A stretch of 64,000 nucleotides of DNA from Desulfobacterales bacterium (GCA_016342285.1 JAEINQ010000018.1:28634-92633); one strand, 5' to 3'. Positions 8,434-16,942 are shown, counted from the stretch's first letter. Translations and numbers: made by a program. The notes: a model not told the origin generated them from the sequence alone.

Positions 8434-8463
8434 TAAAAAATCCTGGCCTTCTGGGCCAGGATT
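8434..8463 (-). terminator. Terminator of the MCP gene at 8475
   Basis: AATCCTGGCC (8439-8448) pairs with GGCCAGGATT (8454-8463) around a 5-base loop and is followed on the minus strand by a run of six Ts. It sits 12 bases past the stop codon. Confidence 0.85.
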
Positions 8464-8474
8464 CCCATTTAAAA

Positions 8475-10385
8475 CTAAAAATCTTTGAAGTCATCCTCGT
8501 CAAAAGGAATCAGCTTGGCAGAATCAGTTTCACTTCTCCCATGAACCGCTTGAGCTCTAATTTGAGTGCTCCGCTTGTGCGGAGTATTTAAATCAGAGGC
8601 TGCCACTTTCACCACGCTCTGGGCTCCAGCAATATTGCCGGTACCCTTGATAAAGGCTAAAAGCTCGCGCACCATTGTTTTCATCTGCTCAGCGTGGGCA
8701 TTCATCTCTTCTGATGCACTTGCAGATTCTTCAGCCCCGGCAGCATTCTGCTGGGTCACTTTTTCCATCTCTGTTACAGCTGTGTTTATCTGTGAAATAC
8801 CTTTAGCTTGCTCGTTAGACGCTGCCGCAATTTCAGACACCAGATCACCTACCTTGGTAGCGATCTGCACAACAGAGGTAAACGCCTCGTTGGTCTGGGT
8901 AACCAAGGTTGTTCCATCGGTCACCTTTTTTACAGTACCCGCAATTAATTCAGCAGTATTTTTAGCAGCGTCTGCAGCTCGCATGGCAAGATTTCTTACC
9001 TCGTCTGCAACGACCGCAAAACCGGCCCCGGCTTCACCCGCCCGGGCTGCTTCCACGGCGGCATTGAGCGCCAGCAAATTGGTCTGGAAGGCAATCTCGT
9101 CGATTGTCTTAATAATTTTGGAAGTTTCCTCACTGGCGTTTGCGATATCTCCCATGGAAACTGTCAGGGCTTGCATGGAATCATTCGCCTGGGCGGCCAC
9201 CTGGTTGGCTTCCTTCATCAGATTATCCGCCTGGCCGGCATTATCCGCATTCTGGCTGGTCATGGATGAAAGCTCTTCCAGGGATGATGATGTTTCTTCG
9301 ATAGAGGCCGCCTGCTCGGCTGAACCGGCTGCCAACGATTGGCTTGAACCGGCCACCTGCCCTGAGGCCTCGGACACCTGGGACGCACCGTCGTCAATGT
9401 TTTCAGCAACTTTCTGCATCTTTCCTGCAATTCTTGAAATCATAAAGAATGTGACTACGGCGATTATGGTGATTGACACCAAACCAAGAATTATCAGGAC
9501 CAAACGAACTTTTTTCCCCATTTCCTGAATGGTTCTTGTAATTTCGGTCTCTATTTTTTGAACTGCCTTGGCATTGCCACTTGTTATCTCTTGGAGCCCG
9601 GTCGAAAATCGTTGTACGACTTTTTCCGACTCGCTGTTTAGAATTTGGGAAACTTCAATATTGTTACTCTGAATGAGCTTTGAAAAGCGTTGCCCCATGT
9701 CTCCCAGCTTTTTATTCATTGAGTCCTTACTGATGCATAAACGGAGAGACCCTAAAACCTTTTCATCCAGCATAACCGGCTTTTCGATAACGATGACGCC
9801 GGGGTCGCTTTTTGATGCTGACAGTACTTTGTCTATCTTCTTCCCGGAACCTGTTTCGATATACTCTTTTATTTTTGCATTCTTTTTGTCAATGTAGCGC
9901 GAAAGAGGTTTGCCGTCCGGCTTTAGATATATCGCATACACAACATCCTGACCCGCAGTAGCCGATTTGGCATATGAGATCAGCGTCAAAAAGTCGTTTG
10001 AGATGATAGCGGCAGGTGCCACCTTTGCCAGCAGGTCCGCCAGTGAGTCCATGCTATATTTCAAAGAGTTTTCAAAATCCGACGCGACGATCTTTTGCTC
10101 TTCGTCCAGAGCACTTGCGGTTACATTGGCCAGCCGTTTACCGGCTGATTCAGGCAATCGGTTCAGGCGTTGTGAGACCTGCTGGCCCATGTCTTTAAAT
10201 TGGCTCTTAATCTGGGTACTGTTATCGTTTAAGAGCTTTGCAACCGAACTCTCCATTCCCGATAGAAGATTTTTTTGTATTATGATAACACCCGCTGCCA
10301 AGCCAGCAATCGATAGTATGGATACCGATATTATCAAAATAATCAACTTGGTGCACATACCTTTTTTTGCTATAAAGTTAAACAT
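8475..10385 (-). CDS. Methyl-accepting chemotaxis protein
   Basis: This 636-residue transducer has an N-terminal membrane helix (about 13-35), a periplasmic Cache/PAS-like sensor (about 40-285, including [11 protein letters not shown]), a second membrane helix (about 295-318) and a long cytoplasmic coiled coil. The signalling hairpin [20 protein letters not shown] is intact. A recognisable HAMP domain is minimal. The C-terminus ends in FDEDDFKDF, resembling the tail of the second MCP at 39854. It lies 98 bases downstream of a PhnD-like binding protein on the same strand, so the binding protein may present its ligand to this receptor. Confidence 0.93.
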   Translation of the reverse strand: MFNFIAKKGMCTKLIILIISVSILSIAGLAAGVIIIQKNLLSGMESSVAKLLNDNSTQIKSQFKDMGQQVSQRLNRLPESAGKRLANVTASALDEEQKIVASDFENSLKYSMDSLADLLAKVAPAAIISNDFLTLISYAKSATAGQDVVYAIYLKPDGKPLSRYIDKKNAKIKEYIETGSGKKIDKVLSASKSDPGVIVIEKPVMLDEKVLGSLRLCISKDSMNKKLGDMGQRFSKLIQSNNIEVSQILNSESEKVVQRFSTGLQEITSGNAKAVQKIETEITRTIQEMGKKVRLVLIILGLVSITIIAVVTFFMISRIAGKMQKVAENIDDGASQVSEASGQVAGSSQSLAAGSAEQAASIEETSSSLEELSSMTSQNADNAGQADNLMKEANQVAAQANDSMQALTVSMGDIANASEETSKIIKTIDEIAFQTNLLALNAAVEAARAGEAGAGFAVVADEVRNLAMRAADAAKNTAELIAGTVKKVTDGTTLVTQTNEAFTSVVQIATKVGDLVSEIAAASNEQAKGISQINTAVTEMEKVTQQNAAGAEESASASEEMNAHAEQMKTMVRELLAFIKGTGNIAGAQSVVKVAASDLNTPHKRSTQIRAQAVHGRSETDSAKLIPFDEDDFKDF

Positions 10386-10483
10386 GGTTTGCCCTTTCGA
10401 TCAGGGGCGTCCGAAAGTAAATTCGGGCGGGACCTAAGACTTAATCATTTCAAAAACGCGAACAGGCAGAGGACCACCCGTGC

Positions 10484-11386
10484 CTATTTTAAGCTGTACG
10501 CTCCCACCTTCAGTTTTTTCTGAAGATCTTCTACCGGCTGATAGTCAAGGGCGTCAACCCAGCCTACGATTTTAGCACTTTTCGCAGCCGCATCTTCGGG
10601 TTTAAGCTGTTTAAGCGCTTCGACAACCTTCCTGGCTGTGTCATCCGAGGTGTTTTTGGTCTTGGCAAGGGGCCATTCCGGGTACAGGGCAGTGCTGCAC
10701 ACAAACGGGAAACCAGCATGTTTTTGAGACCCCACAACAGTAATATCTTCCATATCTATTGTGCCTGAAGCAGCCATTCTTTCCAGCGTGTCGGTCCTAA
10801 CTGTCCCACTCTCCACCGCGCCATTCTGGACGGCGAGAACAACATTGTCGTGTTTTCCGCCGAATTCCAGTTTTGTGAAATCCTTAAACGGGTCTATGCC
10901 GGCATCCAACAACTCTTTGTAGGCCATCTGCCACCCTCCAAATGAGGATTTTTTAACGGCCATAAAAGTCTTGCCTTTCAAGTCGGCCAAACTCTTGATC
11001 GCGTCGTTATCCGATGAAGTTATTATGACTCCACCGAAAGCTTTGAGCGGCAACCCCTGGCGTGAGTTAATCATCGTTGCAATGGCACTGGCACCATATT
11101 TTACCTTTGCGGTGACAAACATGGATGAGTTGACCAGGAAAAAATCAACCGCACCTTTTTCAATTGAGGGGTTGACGGCATCGAAACCCAGTGGAACTAT
11201 TTCAACTGTTGTACCGGCCATTTTGCTGTTCAGGTAGTCACCGGTCGCCTTCCACATCTTGAGCGCTTGGACGGGGCCGTTTTTAGCAAGAACACCAATT
11301 TTTACTGTTTTTGCCGAGGCAAGGGCGGGAATTGCAACAAGACTTAAAACAATTGCAATGGCCATAACATTTCGAAGTGCTTTCAT
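10484..11386 (-). CDS. PhnD-like periplasmic substrate-binding protein
   Basis: The 300-residue protein has a signal peptide (MKALRNVMAIAIVLSL...ASA) and a type II binding-protein fold in the phosphate/phosphite/phosphonate family: KIGVLAKNGP, DFFLVNSSMF, SLADLKGKTFMAV, FGGKHDNVVLAVQNG. AGGAGG precedes the ATG. No ABC permease or ATPase accompanies it. The downstream partner is an MCP, so it more likely serves sensing than import. The ligand cannot be read from sequence; an oxyanion is a reasonable guess. Confidence 0.85.
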   Translation of the reverse strand: MKALRNVMAIAIVLSLVAIPALASAKTVKIGVLAKNGPVQALKMWKATGDYLNSKMAGTTVEIVPLGFDAVNPSIEKGAVDFFLVNSSMFVTAKVKYGASAIATMINSRQGLPLKAFGGVIITSSDNDAIKSLADLKGKTFMAVKKSSFGGWQMAYKELLDAGIDPFKDFTKLEFGGKHDNVVLAVQNGAVESGTVRTDTLERMAASGTIDMEDITVVGSQKHAGFPFVCSTALYPEWPLAKTKNTSDDTARKVVEALKQLKPEDAAAKSAKIVGWVDALDYQPVEDLQKKLKVGAYSLK

Positions 11387-11589
11387 AGTTCCTCCTGATT
11401 CGTGCTATATGAATAATATTCAAAGTGCGAAACTATCACTAAATTTAGTATCGCCCAGATACGAAGGAGCTTAAGCCTTTCTTGAATATTATGTAAAAAT
11501 TTATGACAGCTGCATTGAAATGCAAACCATGTGGTAAAGATTGATTCAGTTTATTCGGGAGGTTATGTTTTCAAACAGGCCGATCCACC

Positions 11590-11626
11590 AAGCCCTGATG
11601 CACAACGATGCATCGGGGCTTTTTTT
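11590..11626 (+). terminator. Strong hairpin terminator
   Basis: A 13-bp stem (AAGCCCTGATGCA with TGCATCGGGGCTT, one G-T pair) is followed by a run of Ts. A near-identical hairpin is at 13070-13107. No gene ends directly upstream on the plus strand, so both look like remnants or repeated segments. Confidence 0.65.
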
Positions 11627-11712
11627 CACCTGAATTGAACGGATGTGAAAATCGTCGCAGATGCTTGATGCTCGTAGCCGTGATTGTTGTGACATTACCA
11701 ATTACTTGGCTG

Positions 11713-11860
11713 ACCACAGAGCCACTGAGGCCACAGAGATTTTCGGGGAACAAGGGGTCTGATCTTAAATATTCACTATCTGCATTCCCCGCTTTATCGA
11801 ATTAGACGGTCGATTTGAATGACCCCAGACACCGAGTTCGCAGAAAATTTCTTTTTATTG
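11713..11860. repeat. Degenerate R2-family repeat
   Basis: ACCACAGAGCCACTGAGGCCACAGAG near the left end and GACACCGAGTTCGCAGAAAATTTC near the right recall R2 arms, but the interior differs. The region between phnD and vapB (11387-12001) otherwise shows no gene. Confidence 0.5.
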
Positions 11861-11936
11861 ATTGCAAAGAAAATGGGGTCGCGTCTTGAATCATGAATCA
11901 ATAGCATATCCATCAGTCCCATCAAGCTCAATTTCA

Positions 11937-11982
11937 TTGACAGCCGAACAATTTAGTTTCATATTGGTTTCATAACGAAACC
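11937..11982 (+). promoter_or_regulatory. vapBC promoter and operator
   Basis: TTGACA (11937-11942) and CATATT (11960-11965) are separated by 17 bases. A palindrome GGTTTC-N5-GAAACC (11966-11982) lies immediately downstream of the -10 box, a position suited to autorepression by the antitoxin. Confidence 0.6.
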
Positions 11983-12001
11983 TAAATCAAACGGAACGAC
12001 G

Positions 12002-12244
12002 ATGGCGACAGTAACCGTAAAGAATATCCCCGATGATACGTACGAGCGCCTAAAGGGTGTGGCGAAGGCTAATCTTCGATCCGTGAACAGTGAAATTATC
12101 GTATGCATTGAGAATGCTATGAAGAGCCGCCGGATTGATCCCGAGGAAGTGCTCGATGCGGCCAGGCGCCTTCGCCGACTGACGGACTCTCACCCCATCG
12201 ACAAGAAGGATTTCAACCGTGCCAAAACAGAGGGCCGGCCGTGA
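12002..12244 (+). CDS. vapB: VapB/FitA-like ribbon-helix-helix antitoxin
   Basis: This 80-residue protein starts with MATVTVKNIPDDTYERLK, the ribbon-helix-helix DNA-binding segment of FitA-type antitoxins, and continues with NSEIIVCIENAM. The C-terminal part (from about residue 50) would wrap the toxin. It overlaps vapC by four bases (GTGA). It is expected to repress its own promoter through the palindrome just upstream. Confidence 0.85.
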   Translation: MATVTVKNIPDDTYERLKGVAKANLRSVNSEIIVCIENAMKSRRIDPEEVLDAARRLRRLTDSHPIDKKDFNRAKTEGRP

Positions 12245-12657
12245 TCGTTGTCGACACGAACATCATCGGCTACCTCTTCCTTTCGAACGTGCAATCGCCT
12301 TCGGCCGAGCGAACCCTGACCATCGACAACGATTGGGCGGCGCCCTTGCTCTGGCGTAGCGAGCTTCGAAACGTTCTGGCGCTTTATATGCGAAAGAAAC
12401 TCCTCGCGTTGGCGCAGGCCAACCAGATTATGAATGAGGCATTGAAATTGATGAGAGGGCGGGAATTTGAAGTATCGTCCTATGAAGTGCTCCGGCTTGC
12501 CTCGGAAAGCCGGTGCACGGCGTATGACTGCGAATTTATCGCCTTGGCAAACGATCTGAAAGTTCCCCTGGTAACCGTTGACAAGGCGCTTCTGCGCGGC
12601 TTTCCATCGGTGGCAGTGTCGCTGAAATTGTTTTGCGAGAGGTTTGGCCATTCGTAG
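12241..12657 (+). CDS. vapC: VapC PIN-domain ribonuclease toxin
   Basis: The 138-residue PIN domain retains its acidic residues: VVDTN at 3-7, the Glu in WRSELRN, the Asp in TAYDCEF and the Asp in TVDKAL. VapC toxins cleave tRNA or rRNA. The GTG start overlaps the antitoxin stop, so the pair is coupled. A piece of higA lies directly downstream, showing recombination between toxin-antitoxin loci. Confidence 0.88.
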   Translation: MIVVDTNIIGYLFLSNVQSPSAERTLTIDNDWAAPLLWRSELRNVLALYMRKKLLALAQANQIMNEALKLMRGREFEVSSYEVLRLASESRCTAYDCEFIALANDLKVPLVTVDKALLRGFPSVAVSLKLFCERFGHS

Positions 12658-12675
12658 ATTTGGATACGAACAATG

Positions 12676-12727
12676 ATGGCGATTTCAAACACAACCAAAA
12701 GGCAAACCCCGCCAACCCATCCTGGCG
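12676..12727 (+). pseudogene. higA 5' fragment
   Basis: These 52 bases match the first 52 bases of the intact higA at 16628 with three differences, including the start codon and the coding for ISNTTK and PPTHPG. Similarity stops abruptly and unrelated sequence follows. It is a fragment left by duplication or recombination. Confidence 0.75.
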
Positions 12728-12748
12728 CGGCATATCCGCAAAAGCATT

Positions 12749-12909
12749 TCACCACGGAGCCACAGAGGCCACAGAGCCTTTTTTGTTTATCACCGGCCGG
12801 GAGACGGCGGCCGGAGATAAGAAAGCATGGCAGTGTTCCCTTGTACAGATTGCCGTCTCCCGATCTGTACAAATTGAAATTCTCTGTGCCCACTGTGCCT
12901 CAGTGGTTA
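12749..12909. repeat. Repeat family R2, copy 2
   Basis: Outer arms are ACCACGGAGCCACAGAGG and TCTGTGCCCACTGTGCC. An inner pair is built on CGGGAGACGGCGG / CCGTCTCCCG, and ACAGATTG / GATCTGT flanks the latter. It lies between the vapBC module and the asd remnant. Confidence 0.75.
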
Positions 12910-13069
12910 GCCAGACACAATCGGAGACGATCGGAAGAGAAACGCATCCCATAAAACAGGCCTTTGCCATGACCATAACTACGACCCGGACCAAGCGTCC
13001 AAGGGCTTGGTACGGTCATGCTGCTGGAGGTTTTACCATGTAACCTGCTTTAACATAAACCGATTCACC

Positions 13070-13107
13070 AAGCCCTGATGCACCGACGCATCGGGGCTTT
13101 TTTTTTG
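13070..13107 (+). terminator. Hairpin terminator, second copy
   Basis: AAGCCCTGATGC and GCATCGGGGCTT form a stem followed by nine Ts. It duplicates the hairpin at 11590 together with a few flanking bases (CCACCAAGCC / TCACCAAGCC). Confidence 0.7.
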
Positions 13108-13133
13108 TCGTTCAACACAACAGGAGGGTTGAA

Positions 13134-13443
13134 ATGGAAAAGATCAAGGTAGGCGTCATCGGAGCCACGGGCATGGTGGGCCAAAATTATATTGCGCTTC
13201 TATCGACGCATCCCTGGTTTGACATGTCTTACGTGGCCGCCTCACCCGGTTCCGCCGACAAACCATATGAGGATTCAAAGCTATATGGCGCCGGTTTATG
13301 CCCTGATCAAAGCCGGCTACAGCGTTGAAAAAATCATCCTGACGACGCTGCAGGCCCTGTCAGGTGCCGGGTATCCAGAGCCTGCGGCCATCGATCTGGT
13401 AGACAACATCATCCCCTTCATCGGCGGCGAGGGTATTCTGCCT
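13134..13443 (+). pseudogene. asd: Aspartate-semialdehyde dehydrogenase remnant 1 (internal deletion)
   Basis: An AGGAGG site precedes an ATG that opens with [19 protein letters not shown], the Rossmann start of Asd. After about 47 codons the frame jumps to a second Asd segment (from about 13280, different frame) containing TTLQALSGAGYPEP and DNIIPFIGGEG, the central part of the enzyme. The intervening portion with the catalytic Cys and everything downstream is missing. The first 128 bases differ at only about eight positions from remnant 2 at 19982. It cannot encode an active enzyme. Confidence 0.8.
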
Positions 13444-13507
13444 TTCCATATTCGCGACCTACCCCCGCGACAAGCCACGGGGATAGCGCTCGCTTTGCGG
13501 ATTCACC

Positions 13508-14020
13508 TTAGCTTCGCAGACAGGTCGGGCATCTTTTAGATTCGGATCCCTTTTGGGTGCGCAGCAGGTTCTGCCATCTGTTCCAACGTCGCATCCCCCG
13601 GCTCAGGCTAAAGGCGTGCACAAAGCCTTCCTCGGCCAGAATGCTGGCCGCCACCCGGCTTTGGTGCCCGGTATCGCAGACCAGCACCATTTCCTTGCGT
13701 TTGAATTCGCCATATTCCCCATCCATCAGAATACTTTTCAGAAAATCGTCAAAGGGGTGCGAAACCGCCCCTTTGATATGGCTGAGCACATATTTCCGCT
13801 CTTCCCTGAGATCAACGATCATAAGGTCCGCGTTCAACGCCCGCTGTTGCGACAATTTGGGCGGCGTCAGTTCAGCATAGCCCTTACCGAAAATGAGATG
13901 ACGGATGAAATCCTTCAGCCCCATCTCCATTTTTACTTTCAGGGAATTTTTTAAGGTCTCGATAACGATGCCGCAGTCAAAAAAATTTCGGATGGATTCG
14001 ATTCTTGCCATCTGGTGCAT
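13508..14020 (-). CDS. Rhodanese-like sulfurtransferase
   Basis: The 170-residue cytoplasmic protein carries one rhodanese domain: DLREERKYVLSHIKGA and the active-site loop CDTGHQSR, whose Cys would bear the persulfide. A GAGGAG site precedes the ATG at 14020. It follows the broken arsM and arsR on the same strand, so it may belong to an old arsenic-resistance operon. The N-terminal 50 residues are not part of the domain and remain unassigned. The C-terminus has two extra Cys (CPTCL). Confidence 0.8.
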   Translation of the reverse strand: MHQMARIESIRNFFDCGIVIETLKNSLKVKMEMGLKDFIRHLIFGKGYAELTPPKLSQQRALNADLMIVDLREERKYVLSHIKGAVSHPFDDFLKSILMDGEYGEFKRKEMVLVCDTGHQSRVAASILAEEGFVHAFSLSRGMRRWNRWQNLLRTQKGSESKRCPTCLRS

Positions 14021-14062
14021 TTTTTCTCCTCGCTGAAATTGAATAGCCGAAACCTCGGCATG

Positions 14063-14442
14063 TTACGTATGGCTCACCGGTTTTACGGCTTCAATGGTGG
14101 CTGAAAGAACATAGTCCCCGGCAAGGCTTCCGGGCAGCATCTGGTCGATCAGTTCCTGAGGGATCTTTTGGGGCGTAATGGAAACATTTTCAAACCCGGC
14201 CTGTTCCAGCATCTGTTGGGTGTCCCGGATCGTGGCAGCGCCGCCGATGCAGGCCGATACCAGGGCCAGATCCTTTCGGATATCCTCGGGCAACGGTTTC
14301 AGGGCCACAATGTCGGAAACCGCCAAACTGCCGCCGGGCTTGAGCACCCTGAACGCATCCCGGTATACTTGTCGCTTTTCAGGTGAAAGGTTGATCACGC
14401 AGTCTGTCTGACGTTTTCTCGAACCATTTCTTCTTGTGTCAT
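14063..14442 (-). pseudogene. arsM: Arsenite methyltransferase with its middle deleted
   Basis: The original ATG at 14442, with GAGGAGAT upstream, starts MTQEEMVRENVRQ, then the frame hits a stop after about 15 codons. Immediately there, in another frame, the ArsM C-terminal third begins: CVINLSPEKRQVYRDAFRVL, LKPGGSLAVSDIV, SACIGGA. The SAM-binding region and the arsenic-binding Cys in the middle are gone. The gene was therefore gutted by a frameshifting internal deletion, leaving both ends in place. Confidence 0.8.
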
Positions 14443-14469
14443 TTCCTTATCTCCTCATCATGGGTATGC

Positions 14470-14485
14470 GTGCACATTATTGCAC
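14470..14485. promoter_or_regulatory. Possible ArsR operator before arsM
   Basis: GTGCACATTATTGCAC is a near-perfect palindrome in the arsR-arsM gap. A related palindrome, ATGCACACTTATGCAT (14882-14897), lies upstream of arsR. The pair fits ArsR autoregulation. Confidence 0.5.
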
Positions 14486-14508
14486 ATTTATGTCCAAAAA
14501 AATTTGGC

Positions 14509-14868
14509 TTAGCGGGGCTTACAGCACAGGGGGCCGCATTCTTCGATGCAGGTTTTTACCAGATCCGTTATATTCGTAAACCGCTCCAGAAAAACCGCGG
14601 CATTGAGGCTGTAAAACATGTGCCGGCCTTCTTTTTCGCAATTCAGGATGCCGACCTCCTGCATCAGGTTCAGATGCCGGGATATGACCGATCGGTCCTG
14701 GGGCATGTTTTCGGCAATGGCCCCGATATCGGCCCGCCCGTTGAGCAACAGAAAACGGATAATTTGAACACGAACCGGCTCTCCCATGGATTTGAAAAAC
14801 TTTGAATCCATGACCGCCACAAGTCGGTTGGCGATCTCGAGCTGTTTTTGGGTATATTGTGCTTCCAT
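14509..14868 (-). CDS. arsR: ArsR-family metalloregulator
   Basis: The start is placed at the inner ATG (14868, 119 residues). A longer version from 14889 would run into the operator-like palindrome. The winged helix includes FFKSMGEPVRVQIIRFLLLNG and DRSVISRHLNLMQEVGIL. The C-terminus CIEECGPLCCKPR offers several Cys for As(III) binding, unlike the classical site in helix 3. It heads the arsR-arsM(deleted)-rhodanese unit and should be released from DNA by arsenite. Confidence 0.85.
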   Translation of the reverse strand: MEAQYTQKQLEIANRLVAVMDSKFFKSMGEPVRVQIIRFLLLNGRADIGAIAENMPQDRSVISRHLNLMQEVGILNCEKEGRHMFYSLNAAVFLERFTNITDLVKTCIEECGPLCCKPR

Positions 14869-14881
14869 GATCCAGACATTA

Positions 14882-14897
14882 ATGCACACTTATGCAT
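14882..14897. promoter_or_regulatory. Possible ArsR operator upstream of arsR
   Basis: ATGCACACTTATGCAT has inverted ATGCA/TGCAT ends and lies 14 bases upstream of the chosen arsR start. It resembles the palindrome at 14470. Confidence 0.5.
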
Positions 14898-15007
14898 ATG
14901 TCAAACTTCTTTTTCTTGGGCGCCATTGCCGATGCCATAGTAAAAAGCGCCAAGCTCCGTGTGGGTCTCAAGCCGCAATCCTGCGGTTCAGCCCAACGAA
15001 ATCCACA

Positions 15008-15628
15008 TCAATCTTTGGCTTTCGGCCGAATATCGGGAATTTGCCGCGAAAGATCGTACGGGTCACCATCTTTGCTGGGAACACAGACGAAGACGTTCCG
15101 ATCGTCCCTTTCGAACCTGCAATTGTCGTTGAGTATTTTCATCATTTTCTTTCGGGCGCGATGCAACCGGACCTTGACGTTGGGAACATCGATACCGAGA
15201 ATTTCAGCGATTTCCCTGTGCGTGAAGCCCTCTGCATCGAAAAGCCATATCACCGTCCTTAAGGTTTCCGGCAAGAGCTGGAAATGGTTTTGCACACAGG
15301 TTGTCATCTCCTGCTGTTCCAGGAGCCGCTCCTGGCTGGAGGCGCTGGGGATCAGGGCGTCGTCAAGGGGAGAGGCGTCTTTCTCAACTCCGCTTTTTCC
15401 CTGCCGGAAGTAATCCACGCACAGATTCCGGGCGATTCGAAACAACCATGGTTTGGCTCGGGTTTGGTCTTTCAGGGCCGGCAAATGGCGGAAAGCCCGG
15501 ATGAAGGTTTCCTGGGTCAGGTCTTCAGCGATCCAGTCTTGCTGAACAATGGACCGGATGAAGGCCCTGACCCGGGAATAGTGCCGTTCAAAAAAATCGT
15601 AGGCTTCTTTTTCGGAAAAACACGTCAT
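15008..15628 (-). CDS. ECF-type RNA polymerase sigma factor
   Basis: The 206-residue protein has region 2 (DWIAEDLTQETFIRAFRHLP, followed by KPWLFRIARNLCVDYFR) and region 4 (LPETLRTVIWLFDAEGFTHREIAEILGI...VKVRLHRARKKM). The last about 30 residues are an unusual extension. It starts one base after the stop of an AhpD-like gene and is probably co-transcribed with it. No anti-sigma factor is adjacent; the small Cys-rich AhpD-like protein could be a redox partner, which is only inference. Confidence 0.85.
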   Translation of the reverse strand: MTCFSEKEAYDFFERHYSRVRAFIRSIVQQDWIAEDLTQETFIRAFRHLPALKDQTRAKPWLFRIARNLCVDYFRQGKSGVEKDASPLDDALIPSASSQERLLEQQEMTTCVQNHFQLLPETLRTVIWLFDAEGFTHREIAEILGIDVPNVKVRLHRARKKMMKILNDNCRFERDDRNVFVCVPSKDGDPYDLSRQIPDIRPKAKD

Positions 15629-15629
15629 A

Positions 15630-15887
15630 TCAGCAAGCGCAATCCGTTCCGGAACCGCAGCAGGGCTGCGCCTCGTCGTCTATGGTTCCCACCTGCTCAT
15701 CGATGGCATGCTTGAGAAACGTGGACGCCCCGCTTTTAACCTTATAGGCCGTAAGGATGACATCCCTGATCTCCGCGTCACCCAGTCCCACTTCCTTCGC
15801 CTTCCCGTATAGATGATCGAAGCAAGGAATGCAATTGACGCCGACGGCCGCACCCAAAGCGACCATAACCTGCGTTTTTGAATCCAT
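15630..15887 (-). CDS. Carboxymuconolactone decarboxylase/AhpD-like protein
   Basis: This 85-residue all-helical protein contains CIPCFDHL (Cys 19 and 22), the redox CxxC-x3-H motif of the AhpD/CMD family, and ends in the Cys-rich tail CCGSGTDCAC. An AGGAGGAACC site precedes the ATG. Small CMD proteins of this type sit beside sigma factors in many anaerobes. It probably acts as a thiol oxidoreductase in peroxide or metal stress. The Cys-rich tail could bind metal. Confidence 0.8.
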   Translation of the reverse strand: MDSKTQVMVALGAAVGVNCIPCFDHLYGKAKEVGLGDAEIRDVILTAYKVKSGASTFLKHAIDEQVGTIDDEAQPCCGSGTDCAC

Positions 15888-16180
15888 GGTTCCTCCTTTT
15901 TGTGTGTAAAAGATGATTCATTCACTTGCAGAGACGAACCCCGCGACAAAAAGGTTACACAAGCCAGATCTGGATAGACCGATGGAATGTGAAATCCCTG
16001 GATTAGAATTAAGTGACGATACAAACATTCAGTACCTGGGTTTCGCCCAAAAAGCATGATCCGGCTTGAGGGAACGAGGAACGAAGGGCCATATCTTAAA
16101 TTTTAATTATTTGCCAATCCAATCACTTGATCCGGTTGCTGAGTGCTTTATCCTCTTTTCAATTCGCTAAGCTGAATCTA

Positions 16181-16279
16181 TATTGGCGAATTTTGCGAAT
16201 TTGAATACAAATACCCCAACCATCCGATATTAAATTACAATTAAATTCTCAAAAGATTATTTTTTAATAGAATTTTGCG
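16181..16279. repeat. Left half of the AT-rich repeat, interrupted copy
   Basis: Matches the first part of 5586-5752, ending at AATTTTGCG. The remaining half is found 1.25 kb further right at 17527-17606. The DNA between carries higBA and the truncated acyltransferase. The preceding stretch from 15888 holds only the promoter region of the AhpD-like gene. Confidence 0.6.
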
Positions 16280-16299
16280 TAATATTCTGGACCCAAGCG

Positions 16300-16328
16300 T
16301 TGACATCTGTCACGTGACGCGTTACAAT
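16300..16328 (+). promoter_or_regulatory. higBA promoter with operator in the spacer
   Basis: TTGACA (16300-16305), a 17-base spacer and TACAAT (16323-16328) make a near-consensus sigma-70 promoter. The perfect palindrome GTCACGTGAC (16309-16318) lies inside the spacer. The toxin ATG at 16335 is at the expected transcription start. Confidence 0.8.
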
Positions 16329-16334
16329 GCGGTC

Positions 16335-16616
16335 ATGATAAAGACTTTTGCCGATAAAGAAACGCACCAACTCTTTATAACCGGCAAATCAAAGAAGCTG
16401 CCGCCTGATCTGATAAAGCGATCAGTACGGCGGTTGGAATATATCCATTATGCAACAACACTGGACGATCTCAGGCTGCCTCCAAGCAACCGGTTGCATG
16501 CACTGAAAGGTGATCGCAAAGGGCAGCAGTCCATATCGATCAACGAGCAGTGGCGAATCTGTTTCCGATTCATCGACGGCGATGCCTATGATGTTGAAAT
16601 AACCGATTACCATTAA
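16335..16616 (+). CDS. higB: HigB/RelE-family toxin, second module
   Basis: The start is set at MIKTFADKETHQLF (93 residues) because it follows the promoter at the proper distance; an upstream extension would run back through the promoter. Key segments are RLEYIHYATTLDDLRLPPSN, LHALKGDRKGQQSISI, and WRICFRFIDGDAYDVEITDYH. It is the canonical HigB type, closer to E. coli/Vibrio HigB than the copy at 6784. No Shine-Dalgarno sequence exists, supporting a leaderless mRNA. Confidence 0.92.
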   Translation: MIKTFADKETHQLFITGKSKKLPPDLIKRSVRRLEYIHYATTLDDLRLPPSNRLHALKGDRKGQQSISINEQWRICFRFIDGDAYDVEITDYH

Positions 16617-16627
16617 GGGGCACCATC

Positions 16628-16942
16628 ATGGCGATTTCAAACACAACAAAAAGGGGAACCCCGCCAACCCATCCTGGCGAAATGCTCAGAGAGGATTTCA
16701 TGCCGGACTTCGATCTGAATGCGACTTTAATGGCCTCGGCGTTGGGCGTATCGCGTCAGACGATTAATGAACTGATGCGGGAACGTCGTTCCGTAACAGT
16801 CGTCATGGCGCTGAGATTGTCCCGTCTTTTCGGGAATTCTCCCGAATTCTGGCTAAACGCCCAACATGCATGGGATTTATGGGATTCCGAACAACGCTTC
16901 AACAACGAACTGTCTCGAATTCAGCCTCTGGATGCCGCGTAA
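16628..16942 (+). CDS. higA: HigA-family antitoxin, second module
   Basis: This 104-residue XRE protein contains PPTHPGEMLREDF, the helix-turn-helix MASALGVSRQTINELMRERR and LFGNSPEFWLNAQHAWDLW. It starts 11 bases after higB. Its 5' end is duplicated as a fragment at 12676. Its last codons overlap the 3' end of the antisense acyltransferase remnant by 22 bases. Confidence 0.92.
   Translation: MAISNTTKRGTPPTHPGEMLREDFMPDFDLNATLMASALGVSRQTINELMRERRSVTVVMALRLSRLFGNSPEFWLNAQHAWDLWDSEQRFNNELSRIQPLDAA

Noticed and set aside
8566..9528. 320-codon plus-strand ORF opposite the MCP gene
   Set aside because: Antisense shadow of the MCP coding sequence, created by its Ala/Ser-rich codons.
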